64,000 nucleotides of DNA, from NCBI RefSeq assembly GCF_013166605.1, contig NZ_JABKKF010000005.1:186001-250000 (forward strand), in the 5' to 3' direction. The stretch's first letter is position 1; the number at the start of each line of letters is the position of its first letter. The DNA is from Xylanibacter muris (lineage in GTDB: Bacteria; Bacteroidota; Bacteroidia; Bacteroidales; Bacteroidaceae). A model generated the notes under the pieces. That model did not search any database and was not told the DNA's origin. It saw nothing but the letters and a program-made list of their open reading frames with translations. Positions 17,496 to 26,904 of the stretch are shown here, in pieces. Both the position numbers and the translations under genes were made by a program.

Positions 17496-18805
17496 AGTTT
17501 AGTGTTGCCGGATATGTTTCCGACTTTCCTATGACGTTGTCCGTGATGTCAGGAAAGTTTAGTTTGAGAGCAGTGGTGCTGCTTGTGATGTTTTTGTCGT
17601 TGCAGGCGGTGTCGGCACAGGATGACATGATGACAGAAGCCGAGGATGCCCCCGGGACTGACACTCTGTATGCCGGTTCTGCCGTATGCGACAGTGTTTG
17701 CGCGTGGCCGTTGAATGTTCAGCAGAGAATAGACAGGCTGTTGGAAGATGAAATGTTTCTCACATCGCAGGTAGGACTTCTGGTCTACGATCTTACGGCA
17801 GACAGCGTAATCTATGGGTATAACGAGAAACAGCTGATGCGTCCGGCCTCCACAATGAAAGTTTTGACGGCTATAGCGGCTATAGACAGGCTTGGAGGCT
17901 CGTACAGGTTTAAGACCTCTTTGTATTATACGGGCACTGTGGACAGGAATGTTCTTGATGGAGACGTATATTGTGTGGGCGGTTTCGACCCATGTTTCAA
18001 TGGCGACGACATGAGCGCGTTTGTGGAGAGTATCCGCAGGATGGGCATAGATACGATACGCGGCGGAGTGTTTGCCGACAAGACGATGAAGGATTCTGAT
18101 AAATTCGGTGAAGGATGGTGTTGGGATGATGATAATCCTGTGCTTTCACCGTTGCTCATATCCCGTAGGGACGTGTTTGCCGGGCGTTTCATTGCCGGCT
18201 TGAGAAACGCCGGTATTGTTGTGGGCGATTCCTGTTCCGAGGGTGCCGTTCCGGCCGGTGCGTTTCAGATATGTGTCAGGACGCACACGATAGACCAGAT
18301 ACTGATGGGGATGATGAAGGACAGCGATAATCTTTATGCCGAGGCCATGCTGTATCAGATTGCCGCTTCGACGGGAGCCAGGCCGGCTAAGGTTTCGCAT
18401 GCACGGGATATCATAAAAAGACTTATAGGCAAGGCCGGTGCCGGCCCGTCGTGCAAAATTGCCGATGGAAGCGGCTTGTCATTGTACAATTACGTGTCAC
18501 CGGAGATAGAGGTGGCGCTTTTGAGATACGCTTACCGCAATTCCAACATATATCTTCATATTTATCCGTCGATGCCTGTAGCCGGGCATGACGGTACATT
18601 ACGTAGGCGTATGAAAGGAAGCTTTACCGAAGGAAACGTGCATGCAAAGACCGGGACTCTTACAGGGATAAGCTCCCTTGCGGGATATTGCACGGCTCCA
18701 AACGGCCATGTGTTGTGTTTTTCAATCATAAACCAGGGGCTTATGCAAGGCAGGGCCGGACGCAACTTTCAGGACCGTGTATGTACGGCACTGTGTATGC
18801 CCTGA
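17492..18805 (+). CDS. dacB: D-alanyl-D-alanine carboxypeptidase/endopeptidase, PBP4 (S13) family
   Basis: The protein is 437 residues with an N-terminal signal peptide ending near residue 42 (QAVSAQ). All three active-site motifs are present: SxxK at 120-123 (STMK), SDN at 278-280 and KTG at 386-388. The insert between the first two motifs is shorter than in E. coli PBP4, consistent with the shorter Bacteroidota forms. It trims D-Ala or cleaves cross-links in periplasmic peptidoglycan. It overlaps the upstream membrane protein by 4 bp. Several in-frame methionines (residues 14 and 19) could be the true start, since the hydrophobic core begins near residue 25. Confidence 0.92.
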   Translation: MKFSVAGYVSDFPMTLSVMSGKFSLRAVVLLVMFLSLQAVSAQDDMMTEAEDAPGTDTLYAGSAVCDSVCAWPLNVQQRIDRLLEDEMFLTSQVGLLVYDLTADSVIYGYNEKQLMRPASTMKVLTAIAAIDRLGGSYRFKTSLYYTGTVDRNVLDGDVYCVGGFDPCFNGDDMSAFVESIRRMGIDTIRGGVFADKTMKDSDKFGEGWCWDDDNPVLSPLLISRRDVFAGRFIAGLRNAGIVVGDSCSEGAVPAGAFQICVRTHTIDQILMGMMKDSDNLYAEAMLYQIAASTGARPAKVSHARDIIKRLIGKAGAGPSCKIADGSGLSLYNYVSPEIEVALLRYAYRNSNIYLHIYPSMPVAGHDGTLRRRMKGSFTEGNVHAKTGTLTGISSLAGYCTAPNGHVLCFSIINQGLMQGRAGRNFQDRVCTALCMP

Positions 18806-18876
18806 AGCAGATGTACGGTAAGGACGATGAATGTCTGAGATTATTATTTTGTCATATTATATAAGTTTAGGGTGTA

Positions 18877-20124
18877 ATGAAGAGTATGGGAACCATAAGG
18901 GGATATGTTGAAGGGATTATGGAGTCGTTGGGCTTCTCTGATTATTGGACGACGGTGTCTGCACATTTCGTGATGGTGGCTATCGCTGTAATCCTTTCAC
19001 TCGTATCTTATTTTGTGTGCCGTGGTCTGGTGTTGCCCTTTGTAAGAAAACTGACAATAAAGACATCCATAGAATGGGATGAGAAAGTATTCAATGTACG
19101 TACTATGCGTGCGGCATGTAAGATTGTTCCGGCAATAGTTATCTGGAAACTTCTGCCTCATATATTCTATGAGTATCCTGTTTTTGAGGAAGTGCTGCGG
19201 CGTCTTACCGCCATTTACATAACGGTGGCGTCCACATGGCTTGTCATTACCTTGATAGACTCCATGAAGAAGCTTGAAGGCGAGCATCGCACGGTGGTGG
19301 AGCAGTATTTCCATACGTTCTGCGGTGTTATGAAGATTATTGCGATATTCATATCGCTGATAATTATTGTTGCGATAGCTATAAACCGTAGTCCGCTGAC
19401 GCTTTTTGCCGGTCTCGGAGCAACGTCGGCCATACTTATGCTTGTGTTTAAGGATGTTATTTCCGGTCTTGTGGCCGGTGTCAGGCTCACAAGCAACGAC
19501 ATGCTTCAGAAAGGCGACTGGATAACGGTTGAGAAAGCCGGTATAAACGGAATTGTGGAAGATATTACGCTCACGACAGTGAAGGTAAGAAATTTCGACA
19601 AGACCATCGTCACCATCACTCCTCAGACGCTTGTTGACGATACGTTTCAAAACTGGAAAGGCATGCAGCAGGGTGAGGGCAGGCGGGTGGCCCGCGTGGT
19701 ATATATCGATTTCCGCAGCATTACTATTGCAGGAGAAGCATTGAGGAAGGAACTCATATCCAAAGGATATTTCACGGAGGAGGAAATGAAGGTTGCGGCA
19801 AACGTCGGTTCCGGTGGGGCAAGAAAAGGTGCTTCCGATGGCAGGAAGCATCCCAAAGCGGGTCGAGGACCGGTTAACCTTACGCTTTTCCGAAATTATA
19901 TGGAGCGCTATCTGAGCACCCATCCGGCAGTCAATAAAGATTTGTATATGATGGTGAGGCAGTTTGAAGCCACGAACACCGGGCTTCCAATTGAGTTCTA
20001 TTTCTTTCTTAAGGAGAAAGAATGGGTTCGTTATGAACACCTGCTTGCCGGCATAATGGAATATGTATATGCTGTAATACCGGATTTCGGCCTGAAAGTT
20101 TATCAGCGGTATTCGGACAGGTAG
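18877..20124 (+). CDS. YbdG-like small mechanosensitive ion channel (MscS family)
   Basis: The protein is 415 residues, the same length class as E. coli YbdG. Several N-terminal hydrophobic helices precede the MscS pore-lining region, a glycine/alanine-patterned helix (FAGLGATSAILMLVFKDVIS). The beta domain follows (LQKGDWITVEKAGINGIVED, VRNFDKTIVTITPQTLVDDT). The FQNWKGM sequence after the beta domain is typical of the YbdG branch. Such channels release osmolytes or signal under hypo-osmotic stress in the inner membrane. It lies 71 bp after dacB on the same strand and may be cotranscribed. Confidence 0.9.
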   Translation: MKSMGTIRGYVEGIMESLGFSDYWTTVSAHFVMVAIAVILSLVSYFVCRGLVLPFVRKLTIKTSIEWDEKVFNVRTMRAACKIVPAIVIWKLLPHIFYEYPVFEEVLRRLTAIYITVASTWLVITLIDSMKKLEGEHRTVVEQYFHTFCGVMKIIAIFISLIIIVAIAINRSPLTLFAGLGATSAILMLVFKDVISGLVAGVRLTSNDMLQKGDWITVEKAGINGIVEDITLTTVKVRNFDKTIVTITPQTLVDDTFQNWKGMQQGEGRRVARVVYIDFRSITIAGEALRKELISKGYFTEEEMKVAANVGSGGARKGASDGRKHPKAGRGPVNLTLFRNYMERYLSTHPAVNKDLYMMVRQFEATNTGLPIEFYFFLKEKEWVRYEHLLAGIMEYVYAVIPDFGLKVYQRYSDR

Positions 20125-20214
20125 GATGCAGGAAAGCCGTACGTTCTTTTCATGGACATTATGCCCTAAACACTGAATTTTGTGTTTTTATTGTTGTGTA
20201 TGGCGAAAAAGCAT

Positions 20215-20222
20215 TATCTTTG
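20215..20222 (+). promoter_or_regulatory. Promoter -7 element TATCTTTG for the B12 operon
   Basis: TATCTTTG with a TTG about 21 bp upstream fits the Bacteroidota promoter. It places the transcription start just ahead of the cobalamin riboswitch. Confidence 0.7.
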
Positions 20223-20244
20223 CATCCGCAACGGTTCACATAAT

Positions 20245-20455
20245 ATGAATGTGTCCAGTTCTGCTGACTGTTTTTACCGTGTGGTGCGGCTTGAAACATG
20301 TAGGCAGGATGAAGAGGGAAACAGGTGAGATTCCTGTACAGTCCCGCTGCTGTGTTCCGCCCTTATTATTACGGAGACTGACAATATGCCACTGAACATT
20401 TTTGGGAAGGCGTCTGTTTCCGGGCGGAAAGTCAGAAGACCTGCCTTGCGGATAT
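20245..20455 (+). ncRNA. Cobalamin (adenosylcobalamin) riboswitch
   Basis: The leader carries the conserved core AGAGGGAAACAGGTGAGA (20314 on), then TCCTGTACAGTCCCGCTGCTG, GCCACTG at 20388 and GGGAAGGCG at 20404. It closes with the B12 box AGTCAGAAGACCTGCC at 20430-20445. These are the diagnostic elements of the cobalamin riboswitch. Downstream, CTTCAC (20475-20480) can pair with GTGAAG (20497-20502) to form a hairpin 13 bp before the start codon of the receptor gene, a likely translation-control platform. It probably represses the receptor operon when B12 is plentiful. Confidence 0.96.
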
Positions 20456-20515
20456 AACGGCAAAAACGATTGCGCTTCACGGCCTCGAGGACGGTGGTGA
20501 AGAAAAATTTGGGTC

Positions 20516-22588
20516 ATGTTCTTTATAAGGAAATCTTTATTTGCGGGGATATTGTGCCTGGGATGTACCGCTGTTTGCGGCAGTCACCGGTATGATTCGG
20601 GCGGAAGTCCGGTCAGGAGCGTTGTGGAGTCTGAGGCCGACAGCGTTTCATCCGGACCGGTATCCGACAGTGTGTACAGCATAAAGGAAGTGGAGATTAC
20701 CGCAGTCCGCAGCCGTCGCGATGTCATTCCCATGCAGAAGCTTGACGGAAAGGAACTTGAGAAACTCTCATCCCATTCGGTGGCTGATGCATTGAGATAT
20801 TTTTCCGGACTCCAGGTGAAAGACTATGGAGGAGTAGGAGGAATAAAAACTGTGAACATACGCAGTATGGGAACAAATCATCTCGGTGTGTTTTACGATG
20901 GCGTTGAGTTGGGCAATGCCCAGAACGGGCAAATAGACTTAGGGCAGTTTTCGCTCGATAATGTAGATGAGATAAGCCTTTACAACGGTCAGAAAAGTCA
21001 GATATTCCAGTCGGCCGCAGACTTCGGAAATGCCGGTTCGGTGTATATCAGGACGCGGCGTCCGTCATTCGGCACGCGTAATAATAACGTCAAGGCAAAA
21101 TTCAGATATGCTTCGAGCGATACATATAAAGGTTCCTTGCTCTATGAATGCAGACTATCCAAGTCTTTGTCCGCCTCTGTGAATGTGGGAGCTTTGTCGT
21201 CGAGCGGAAAGTATAAATTCAGATACAGACGTATGAATATGGACGGCACCACAGCATACGATACCACGGCAATACGGCAAAACGGTGATATTTGGGCTTT
21301 CCGTGGCGAGGCGAATGTTTTCGGACTTGTCGACCGTGGCAGCTGGAGTGCAAAACTTTACACATATCATTCGGAGCGTGGAATACCCGGTGCCATTGTC
21401 AACAATGTGTGGAGGAGGGGAGAGCGGCAGTGGGATCACAATACTTTCGGTCAGGTGTCATTACAGAAAACGCTGACACCGCGGATGGACACCAAACTGA
21501 AGATGAAATATGCCTATTATGACACACACTATGTGAATAACGACACTACACAGATGCCGGTCGACAATACATACCGTCAGCAGGAGATATACGTATCCAC
21601 GGCCAATGTATACGAGATATCGAGAGGATGGAGCGCGTCATTGTCATACGATTTCAAATGGAACAGACTCGACAGCGACATGCGTAACTTTGTGAATCCC
21701 AGGCGTTATCAGAATATGGCATCGCTTGCAACAGCCTTTGACAGCAGAACCGTTACCGCTCAGGCCAGCTTGCTTGCGACATTCGTTAAGGACCATACCG
21801 ACATAGGCATGTCGCAGCCGGCAAGACACGAATACACTCCGGCTCTGTTTGTGAGCGTGCGTCCGATGGGCAATGACATGCTTACGCTGAGGGCATACGC
21901 AAAGAAAAGCTTCCGTATGCCGACATTCAACGATCTTTACTATACGGATATAGGCAATGCCATGCTCAAGCCTGAGGCTGCGCTTCAGTATGACTTGGGG
22001 TTCACGTTGGGGCGCAACGACGGCCGCGGCCTGTTGAAAGCCATGTCGATTCAGGCCGACATGTATTACAATTCAATACATGACAAGATTGTGGCGTATC
22101 CGAAGGGGCAGCAGTTCCGCTGGACAATGCTCAATCTCGGACGCGTGCATATAACAGGTGTCGATGTGTCGGCAGGAGCTACGGCATCACCGGTACGCAA
22201 TCTCACGCTTACATCGCGCATACAGTATACGTATCAGAAGGCCATAGACGTGACAGACCCTGCCGATACCTATTACCGAAATCAAATACCGTATATTCCA
22301 TGGCATAGCGGTTCGTTTCTGATGTCGTTGTCTTATATGGGCTTCGACATGAACTACAGCTTCATATATGCAGGTGAGCGTTACAGCCAGAAAGAGAACA
22401 TACGTTATAATTATCTCCAGCCGTGGTATACAAGTGACATTAGTTTTACATACAAGTGTTGTATCGCAGGCATTTCCTGGCGCATGACGGTTGAGGTGAA
22501 CAACCTTTTCAGCCAGGACTATGATGTGATTCTCAACTATCCTATGCCCAAGCGTAATTATGGTATAACGCTTGAGGCAAGTTTATGA
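20516..22588 (+). CDS. btuB: TonB-dependent outer-membrane receptor, BtuB-like (cobalamin)
   Basis: The protein is 690 residues: a signal peptide (residues 1-22), a short linker, then the plug domain starting near residue 60 (SIKEVEITAV resembles a TonB box). It includes the plug signature VKDYGGVGGIKTVNIRSMG, followed by a 22-strand-type barrel with alternating aromatic strands to the C-terminus. The substrate follows from the cobalamin riboswitch directly upstream and from the two following genes, which resemble B12-capture proteins. Length is near E. coli BtuB plus extra loops. It starts a three-gene operon (21 bp to the next gene). Confidence 0.92.
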   Translation: MFFIRKSLFAGILCLGCTAVCGSHRYDSGGSPVRSVVESEADSVSSGPVSDSVYSIKEVEITAVRSRRDVIPMQKLDGKELEKLSSHSVADALRYFSGLQVKDYGGVGGIKTVNIRSMGTNHLGVFYDGVELGNAQNGQIDLGQFSLDNVDEISLYNGQKSQIFQSAADFGNAGSVYIRTRRPSFGTRNNNVKAKFRYASSDTYKGSLLYECRLSKSLSASVNVGALSSSGKYKFRYRRMNMDGTTAYDTTAIRQNGDIWAFRGEANVFGLVDRGSWSAKLYTYHSERGIPGAIVNNVWRRGERQWDHNTFGQVSLQKTLTPRMDTKLKMKYAYYDTHYVNNDTTQMPVDNTYRQQEIYVSTANVYEISRGWSASLSYDFKWNRLDSDMRNFVNPRRYQNMASLATAFDSRTVTAQASLLATFVKDHTDIGMSQPARHEYTPALFVSVRPMGNDMLTLRAYAKKSFRMPTFNDLYYTDIGNAMLKPEAALQYDLGFTLGRNDGRGLLKAMSIQADMYYNSIHDKIVAYPKGQQFRWTMLNLGRVHITGVDVSAGATASPVRNLTLTSRIQYTYQKAIDVTDPADTYYRNQIPYIPWHSGSFLMSLSYMGFDMNYSFIYAGERYSQKENIRYNYLQPWYTSDISFTYKCCIAGISWRMTVEVNNLFSQDYDVILNYPMPKRNYGITLEASL

Positions 22589-22609
22589 TAATGATAAAAG
22601 AGAACAGAT

Positions 22610-23824
22610 ATGGAAACCGGAATTTTTTATAAGCGTGTATTGAAGGCATTGTCTTATCCATATAATAATGTATGGATGGTATTTGTGGTATTTCTACTTA
22701 TGGCTTCATGCCGCGGAGACGAGTATGTGATGTATTCTGAGACAGAAGATTCCGGTATGTCGGTGTATTCGGAAGGAATAAAGGGTATGTATGTTCTTAA
22801 TGAGGGAAACATGGGGTCAAACAAGTGTACGCTTGATTATCTTGACCTTTCCGGTCAGGAAACGACAGGCCTGTATTACCGTAACATTTATGCTGAGCGT
22901 AATCCCGGTGAAGTGAAGGAACTTGGCGACGTGGGTAATGACATTGGCGTATACGGCAGCAGGCTGTGGATGGTGATAAACATTTCAAATAAGGTGGAAG
23001 TGGCCGATGCGTTTTCAGCGAGAAAGATAGGAAAGACAGATATTCCAAACTGCCGGTATCTGGCATTCAAAGACGGTTACGCCTATGTAAGCTCATACGT
23101 GGGACCGGTGGAACTTGGTGGCAAGGGGCGTCTTGGGCGAGTATATAAGGTGGATACCCTCACCTTGAAGAAGACGGATTCGGTCACGGTTGGCTTTCAG
23201 CCCGAAGAGATGGCCATTGTCGGTAATAAGATGTATGTGGCCAACAGCGGTGGCTACAACAGCAGGGGGTATGACCGTACCGTGAGCGTGATAGATCTTG
23301 AGACGTTCAGGGAAGAGCGTAAGATAGACGTGGCGGTAAATCTCCACCGCTGTCGTTCCGACCGTTACGGACAGGTGTGGGTGACTTCACGCGGTGACTA
23401 TTTTGACAATCCGGAAAGACTTTATGTCATGGAAGATGCCGGAGGCAGGGGGATGGTGAAGGCAGACTCGTTAGACGTGACCGTCACGGATATGTGCATA
23501 GTGGGCGACTCACTGTACTATATAGGTGTGAGCCAGATGTATAATTCGGATTACGGAACATTCTCTTCCGGTATCATCAATGTCAGGACGAGACAGGTCG
23601 TGTCCGAATCGCTTTCGTCATCTCCGGAATTTATGAAGATGAAAAAGCCATACGGAATAATCGTTAATCCCGTTTCGAGAGACTTCTACGTAATGGACGC
23701 TAAAGATTATGTGTCGAGCGGTTCGCTGTTGCACTTTGATTCCAATGGAGTGTTCGATATAAGCATAAGGACGGGGGACATACCTGGGTGTGCCGCATTC
23801 GTTACGGAAAAAAGGAAAAATTAA
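22610..23824 (+). CDS. Beta-propeller lipoprotein, BtuG-like B12-binding surface protein
   Basis: The protein is 404 residues. A hydrophobic stretch ends in a lipobox (LLMASC, C34), followed by repeated blades with YVTN/YncE character such as VGNDIGVYGSRLWMVIN and VGNKMYVANSG (DUF5074-type). In Bacteroides, BtuG lipoproteins of this fold cap BtuB and bind cobalamin very tightly. The position between btuB and a DUF4465 gene under a cobalamin riboswitch supports the same role. The start may be the listed ATG or an internal Met at residue 23, since the signal anchor begins near there. Function is inferred from context and fold. Confidence 0.85.
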   Translation: METGIFYKRVLKALSYPYNNVWMVFVVFLLMASCRGDEYVMYSETEDSGMSVYSEGIKGMYVLNEGNMGSNKCTLDYLDLSGQETTGLYYRNIYAERNPGEVKELGDVGNDIGVYGSRLWMVINISNKVEVADAFSARKIGKTDIPNCRYLAFKDGYAYVSSYVGPVELGGKGRLGRVYKVDTLTLKKTDSVTVGFQPEEMAIVGNKMYVANSGGYNSRGYDRTVSVIDLETFREERKIDVAVNLHRCRSDRYGQVWVTSRGDYFDNPERLYVMEDAGGRGMVKADSLDVTVTDMCIVGDSLYYIGVSQMYNSDYGTFSSGIINVRTRQVVSESLSSSPEFMKMKKPYGIIVNPVSRDFYVMDAKDYVSSGSLLHFDSNGVFDISIRTGDIPGCAAFVTEKRKN

Positions 23825-23830
23825 TAATCA

Positions 23831-25636
23831 ATGGTATATATGAATAAGGTATTACTGAATTTATCATTGGCATTGACAATGCCATTTGCCGCCGTGACAA
23901 CCGGTGGAAACGCAATTGCCCAGACGGGCACGGACGGAAAGTATTCGAAATACATAAAGGCTGTGGACGAGTACGTGCCTGCACCCGGACAGTTTGTGAA
24001 TGTATATCCGGAGTATTCTGAAGGTGACGATGCTGAGGCTATGGCAGCTAAATGTACTGAAATGATAGCCGGCAACAACCGCGGAATGGTATCTCTCGGA
24101 GGGTTTGGAGGATATATTACGTTTCATTTCGACCATAGCGTTGCAAACGTGCGCGGTCATAACGACATATATATTGCAGGCAACGCTACTGCCTCATTGT
24201 TTGAGGGATATGGCAAATTGGGAGGAAGTGCCGAGCCTGGGATTGTGATGGTGTCGCGAGACGATAACGGCAACGGATTGCCTGATGACAAATGGTATGA
24301 GCTAAGAGGCAGTGCCGACACCGACAGCTCGGCAAGTGTTAAGTTTGGATATGGTATCACATACAGATATGATGCGATGAAGGATGTGGCATGGACCGAC
24401 AATATGGGCGGTTCAGGCTATGTGCTACGGAACAATGTGCACAAACAGGAGTATTACCCGCTTTGGCTGACAGGAAGCGACCTTTCTTTCAAAGGGACGC
24501 TCCTTCCTGAAAATGCAGTGGATACCGACGGTGCCGGACGCCAGTGGGTACTTATGTTCTACCGCTATGGATATGTGGACAATAAGCCGAACAACGATTC
24601 CACGGCATGCAGTTTCAATATAGACTGGGCAGTGGATGAGAACCGTAATCCTGTGTATCTCGATAAGATAGATTTTGTTAGGGTGTATTGTGCTGCAAAC
24701 CAAAACTGCGGATGGGTAGGAGAGGTGTCTACTGAGATTACAAATGCCTTCGACCTTCATCTTGACGAGTCAGTGGCACGTATGAACGGAGCAGACTCCG
24801 AACGTGCGGTCACGGCAACATTTGAGAATCTTACCCTCAATGACGGTGGCGCATGGTGCGGTCCTGATATTACGGGGCGTCCTGTTACGGGAGATTACGG
24901 CGACAGTCAGCTTGAAGGGACTTTTGCCAGCGGAACATATTCTTTCAGCAATAATTATAGTCTTGATTGGGGGTCATGGAGCGGATTCGCATATTCTGCA
25001 AGCACCGACACCAAATATGAGACGCTTGCCGACCAGTATAACTGTGCCGTCGGTTCGGGATATGACGGCTCAAAGACCTTTGTCGTGGCAAATAATACAG
25101 GTATGATAAAAGTACTCAACAAGGCTGACGGTGACATTGTACGAGGACTTTACATCACAAATTCCGCATATACTCTCAATTCTATAAAGAACGGTGACGC
25201 ATATTCAAAGAAGTTCGGGGAAGGCGACTTCTTCAAGGTGATATTCACCGGTGTCCATGCCGACGGTACAGAGTCATGTGTGGAATATTATCTTGCCGAC
25301 TACCGTTCGCCTGTGGTGTCAGAACGGTATTATGTCGACACATGGAGATGGGTTGACCTTACGTCTCTCGGCAAGGTGGTGAGCATAAGATTTACTCTCG
25401 ACGGTTCGGATAAGAGTGCATGGGGACTCAATACCCCGTCTTATTTCTGTATGGATAATTTCAACGGTGAGGATGACGGCACGGGAATATCCGGTCCGCT
25501 TGCCGGTTACGGTGATGCCTGTGTATATGAAATAGAGCGTTATACTCTTGACGGAAAACTTGTGGCCGCACCTATACAGGGTGTGAATATCATAAAGATG
25601 AGCGACGGGACAACCAGAAAGATCCTTGTGAGGTAG
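23831..25636 (+). CDS. DUF4465-containing secreted protein, BtuH-like, with type IX-like C-terminal tail
   Basis: The protein is 601 residues. A Sec signal peptide ends near residue 31 (GNAIAQ) with no lipobox cysteine. Residues 35-320 form a beta-rich cell-surface domain. Residues about 325-555 match DUF4465, with ENLTLNDGGAW, WGSWSGFAYS and YFCMDNF. The last 27 residues (RYTLDGKLVAAPIQGVNIIK onward) have the form of a Por/type IX sorting tail. DUF4465 proteins in Bacteroides B12 loci have, as I recall, been described as cobalamin-binding BtuH lipoproteins. Here the anchor appears to be type IX secretion instead. It starts 6 bp after the propeller gene. Confidence 0.85.
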   Translation: MVYMNKVLLNLSLALTMPFAAVTTGGNAIAQTGTDGKYSKYIKAVDEYVPAPGQFVNVYPEYSEGDDAEAMAAKCTEMIAGNNRGMVSLGGFGGYITFHFDHSVANVRGHNDIYIAGNATASLFEGYGKLGGSAEPGIVMVSRDDNGNGLPDDKWYELRGSADTDSSASVKFGYGITYRYDAMKDVAWTDNMGGSGYVLRNNVHKQEYYPLWLTGSDLSFKGTLLPENAVDTDGAGRQWVLMFYRYGYVDNKPNNDSTACSFNIDWAVDENRNPVYLDKIDFVRVYCAANQNCGWVGEVSTEITNAFDLHLDESVARMNGADSERAVTATFENLTLNDGGAWCGPDITGRPVTGDYGDSQLEGTFASGTYSFSNNYSLDWGSWSGFAYSASTDTKYETLADQYNCAVGSGYDGSKTFVVANNTGMIKVLNKADGDIVRGLYITNSAYTLNSIKNGDAYSKKFGEGDFFKVIFTGVHADGTESCVEYYLADYRSPVVSERYYVDTWRWVDLTSLGKVVSIRFTLDGSDKSAWGLNTPSYFCMDNFNGEDDGTGISGPLAGYGDACVYEIERYTLDGKLVAAPIQGVNIIKMSDGTTRKILVR

Positions 25637-25669
25637 TTTAGGCCATATTCTCATAGAGGCTTGACACGA

Positions 25670-25712
25670 TTCGGCTGCAGTTACCGCCTGGCGGTGTCTG
25701 CAGCCGTTTCTT
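25670..25712 (+). terminator. Terminator of the B12 operon
   Basis: CGGCTGCAG (25672-25680) pairs with CTGCAGCCG (25698-25706), and an inner ACCGCC-TG-GCGGT stem extends it. The T-run after it is short (TTTC). It follows the last gene by about 35 bp. Confidence 0.75.
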
Positions 25713-25826
25713 ATGATTCTTTCATTATTCTTTTCATTTCTCATTTGAAAAACTCCGTATTCTTCACTTTTGAAGTGATATGGCGCGTTTTCTTTTCATT
25801 TTCTTTGCAGTTCAGGTAAAAATATT

Positions 25827-25834
25827 TATCTTTG
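25827..25834 (+). promoter_or_regulatory. Promoter -7 element TATCTTTG for the AraC-family gene
   Basis: TATCTTTG matches the consensus and lies 78 bp upstream of the regulator start codon. Confidence 0.6.
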
Positions 25835-25912
25835 TAGACAATGAGTGAAACAGACGGCAGATAACTATATACATGTATAGCCTCATTGCCTGTCAAAAAA
25901 CGGAAATGATGT

Positions 25913-26791
25913 ATGCAAAGAAGTCGATATCTTGTTGCGAATGAAAGAGACCTCCTTTGGGGACTGACTATAAGTACTGTCGGTTACGAGGAACTTGAGC
26001 CAGGCGACCCATATCCAACGTTAGGGCATGCCGACGGCTATTACTTTAAATTGGACGAGGGGCGTGTCTTGAATGAATATCAGCTTCTTTATGTCCTTGA
26101 GGGTGAGGGAGTCCTTTCGACCAACAGGCAGAAAGAGGTTGTCCTTCATGAAGGAGATTTGTTTCTTCTGTTTCCAGGGGAATGGCATACTTATCATCCG
26201 GGCGACAAGACGGGATGGAAGAGCTATTGGATAGGCTTCCGCGGAAAGAATATGGACGACCGCGTTTCTGCCGGCTTCCTTTCTCCGGATAAGCCGATAT
26301 ATCATGTAGGTTTTTCCACGGCTGTTGTAGGACTCTACGATTCCGCACTCAATGCGGCCTTTGAAGAGAAGGCATACACCAATCAGCTTCTTGCCGGCAT
26401 TGTCAACCATCTTTTGGGGTTGATGTATTCTCTTGAACGGAATATTGTACTCAGTAAGAATCAGATGCATGTAAATATGATAAGGCGTGCACAGCTGAGA
26501 GTGAGGGAGGCTTTGGAGAGCAGCCTTACGATACAGGAAGTGGCGGAGGAATTGGGCATGAGCTATTCTAATTTCAGAAAGCTCTTCAAGGAATATACCG
26601 GTATCAGTCCTGCTGTATATCAACAGGATTTGAGGCTTCAGCGTGCAAAAGAGCTCTTGACTACAACAAATATGAGTATAAAGGAAATAGCATACCAGCT
26701 GAATTTTGATTCACCGGATTATTTCTCGGCAAAGTTTAAGGCAAAGACAGGCAGAAAGCCGAGTGAGATGCGGAATGTGGTCGTGAAATAA
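25913..26791 (+). CDS. AraC-family transcriptional regulator
   Basis: The protein is 292 residues. The N-terminal half is a cupin sensor domain with the GEGVLSTNRQKEVVLHEGDLFLLFPG type pattern starting near residue 64. The C-terminal 100 residues hold two helix-turn-helix motifs (SLTIQEVAEELGMSYSNFRK and MSIKEIAYQLNFDSPDYFSA), and the protein ends in FKAKTGRKPSEMR. Such regulators usually sense sugars and activate catabolic genes. The target is unknown, since no sugar operon adjoins it. Other ATGs at 25906 and 25909 are out of frame. It has its own promoter element and is convergent with the lysS-HAD operon. Confidence 0.92.
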   Translation: MQRSRYLVANERDLLWGLTISTVGYEELEPGDPYPTLGHADGYYFKLDEGRVLNEYQLLYVLEGEGVLSTNRQKEVVLHEGDLFLLFPGEWHTYHPGDKTGWKSYWIGFRGKNMDDRVSAGFLSPDKPIYHVGFSTAVVGLYDSALNAAFEEKAYTNQLLAGIVNHLLGLMYSLERNIVLSKNQMHVNMIRRAQLRVREALESSLTIQEVAEELGMSYSNFRKLFKEYTGISPAVYQQDLRLQRAKELLTTTNMSIKEIAYQLNFDSPDYFSAKFKAKTGRKPSEMRNVVVK

Positions 26792-26819
26792 AGAAAATGC
26801 CAGTGGCGGCATGGAATAA

Positions 26820-26866
26820 CAGGAGGCGGAATCCCCATATCCATATTCGGGGATTTCCGCCTCCTG
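26820..26866. terminator. Hairpin between convergent genes
   Basis: CAGGAGGCGGAATCCCC pairs with GGGGATTTCCGCCTCCTG (one bulge), giving a stem of about 17 bp. There is no clear T-run. It lies between the AraC gene and the HAD gene, so it can insulate both transcripts. Confidence 0.65.
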
Positions 26867-26904
26867 CAATATTACCGTATAATATGCCATGACCGTAGAA
26901 TATC

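Noticed and set aside
18997..20040. 347-aa minus-strand reading frame
   Set aside because: It lies antisense to the MscS-like gene, its sequence is not protein-like, and the plus-strand gene is clear.
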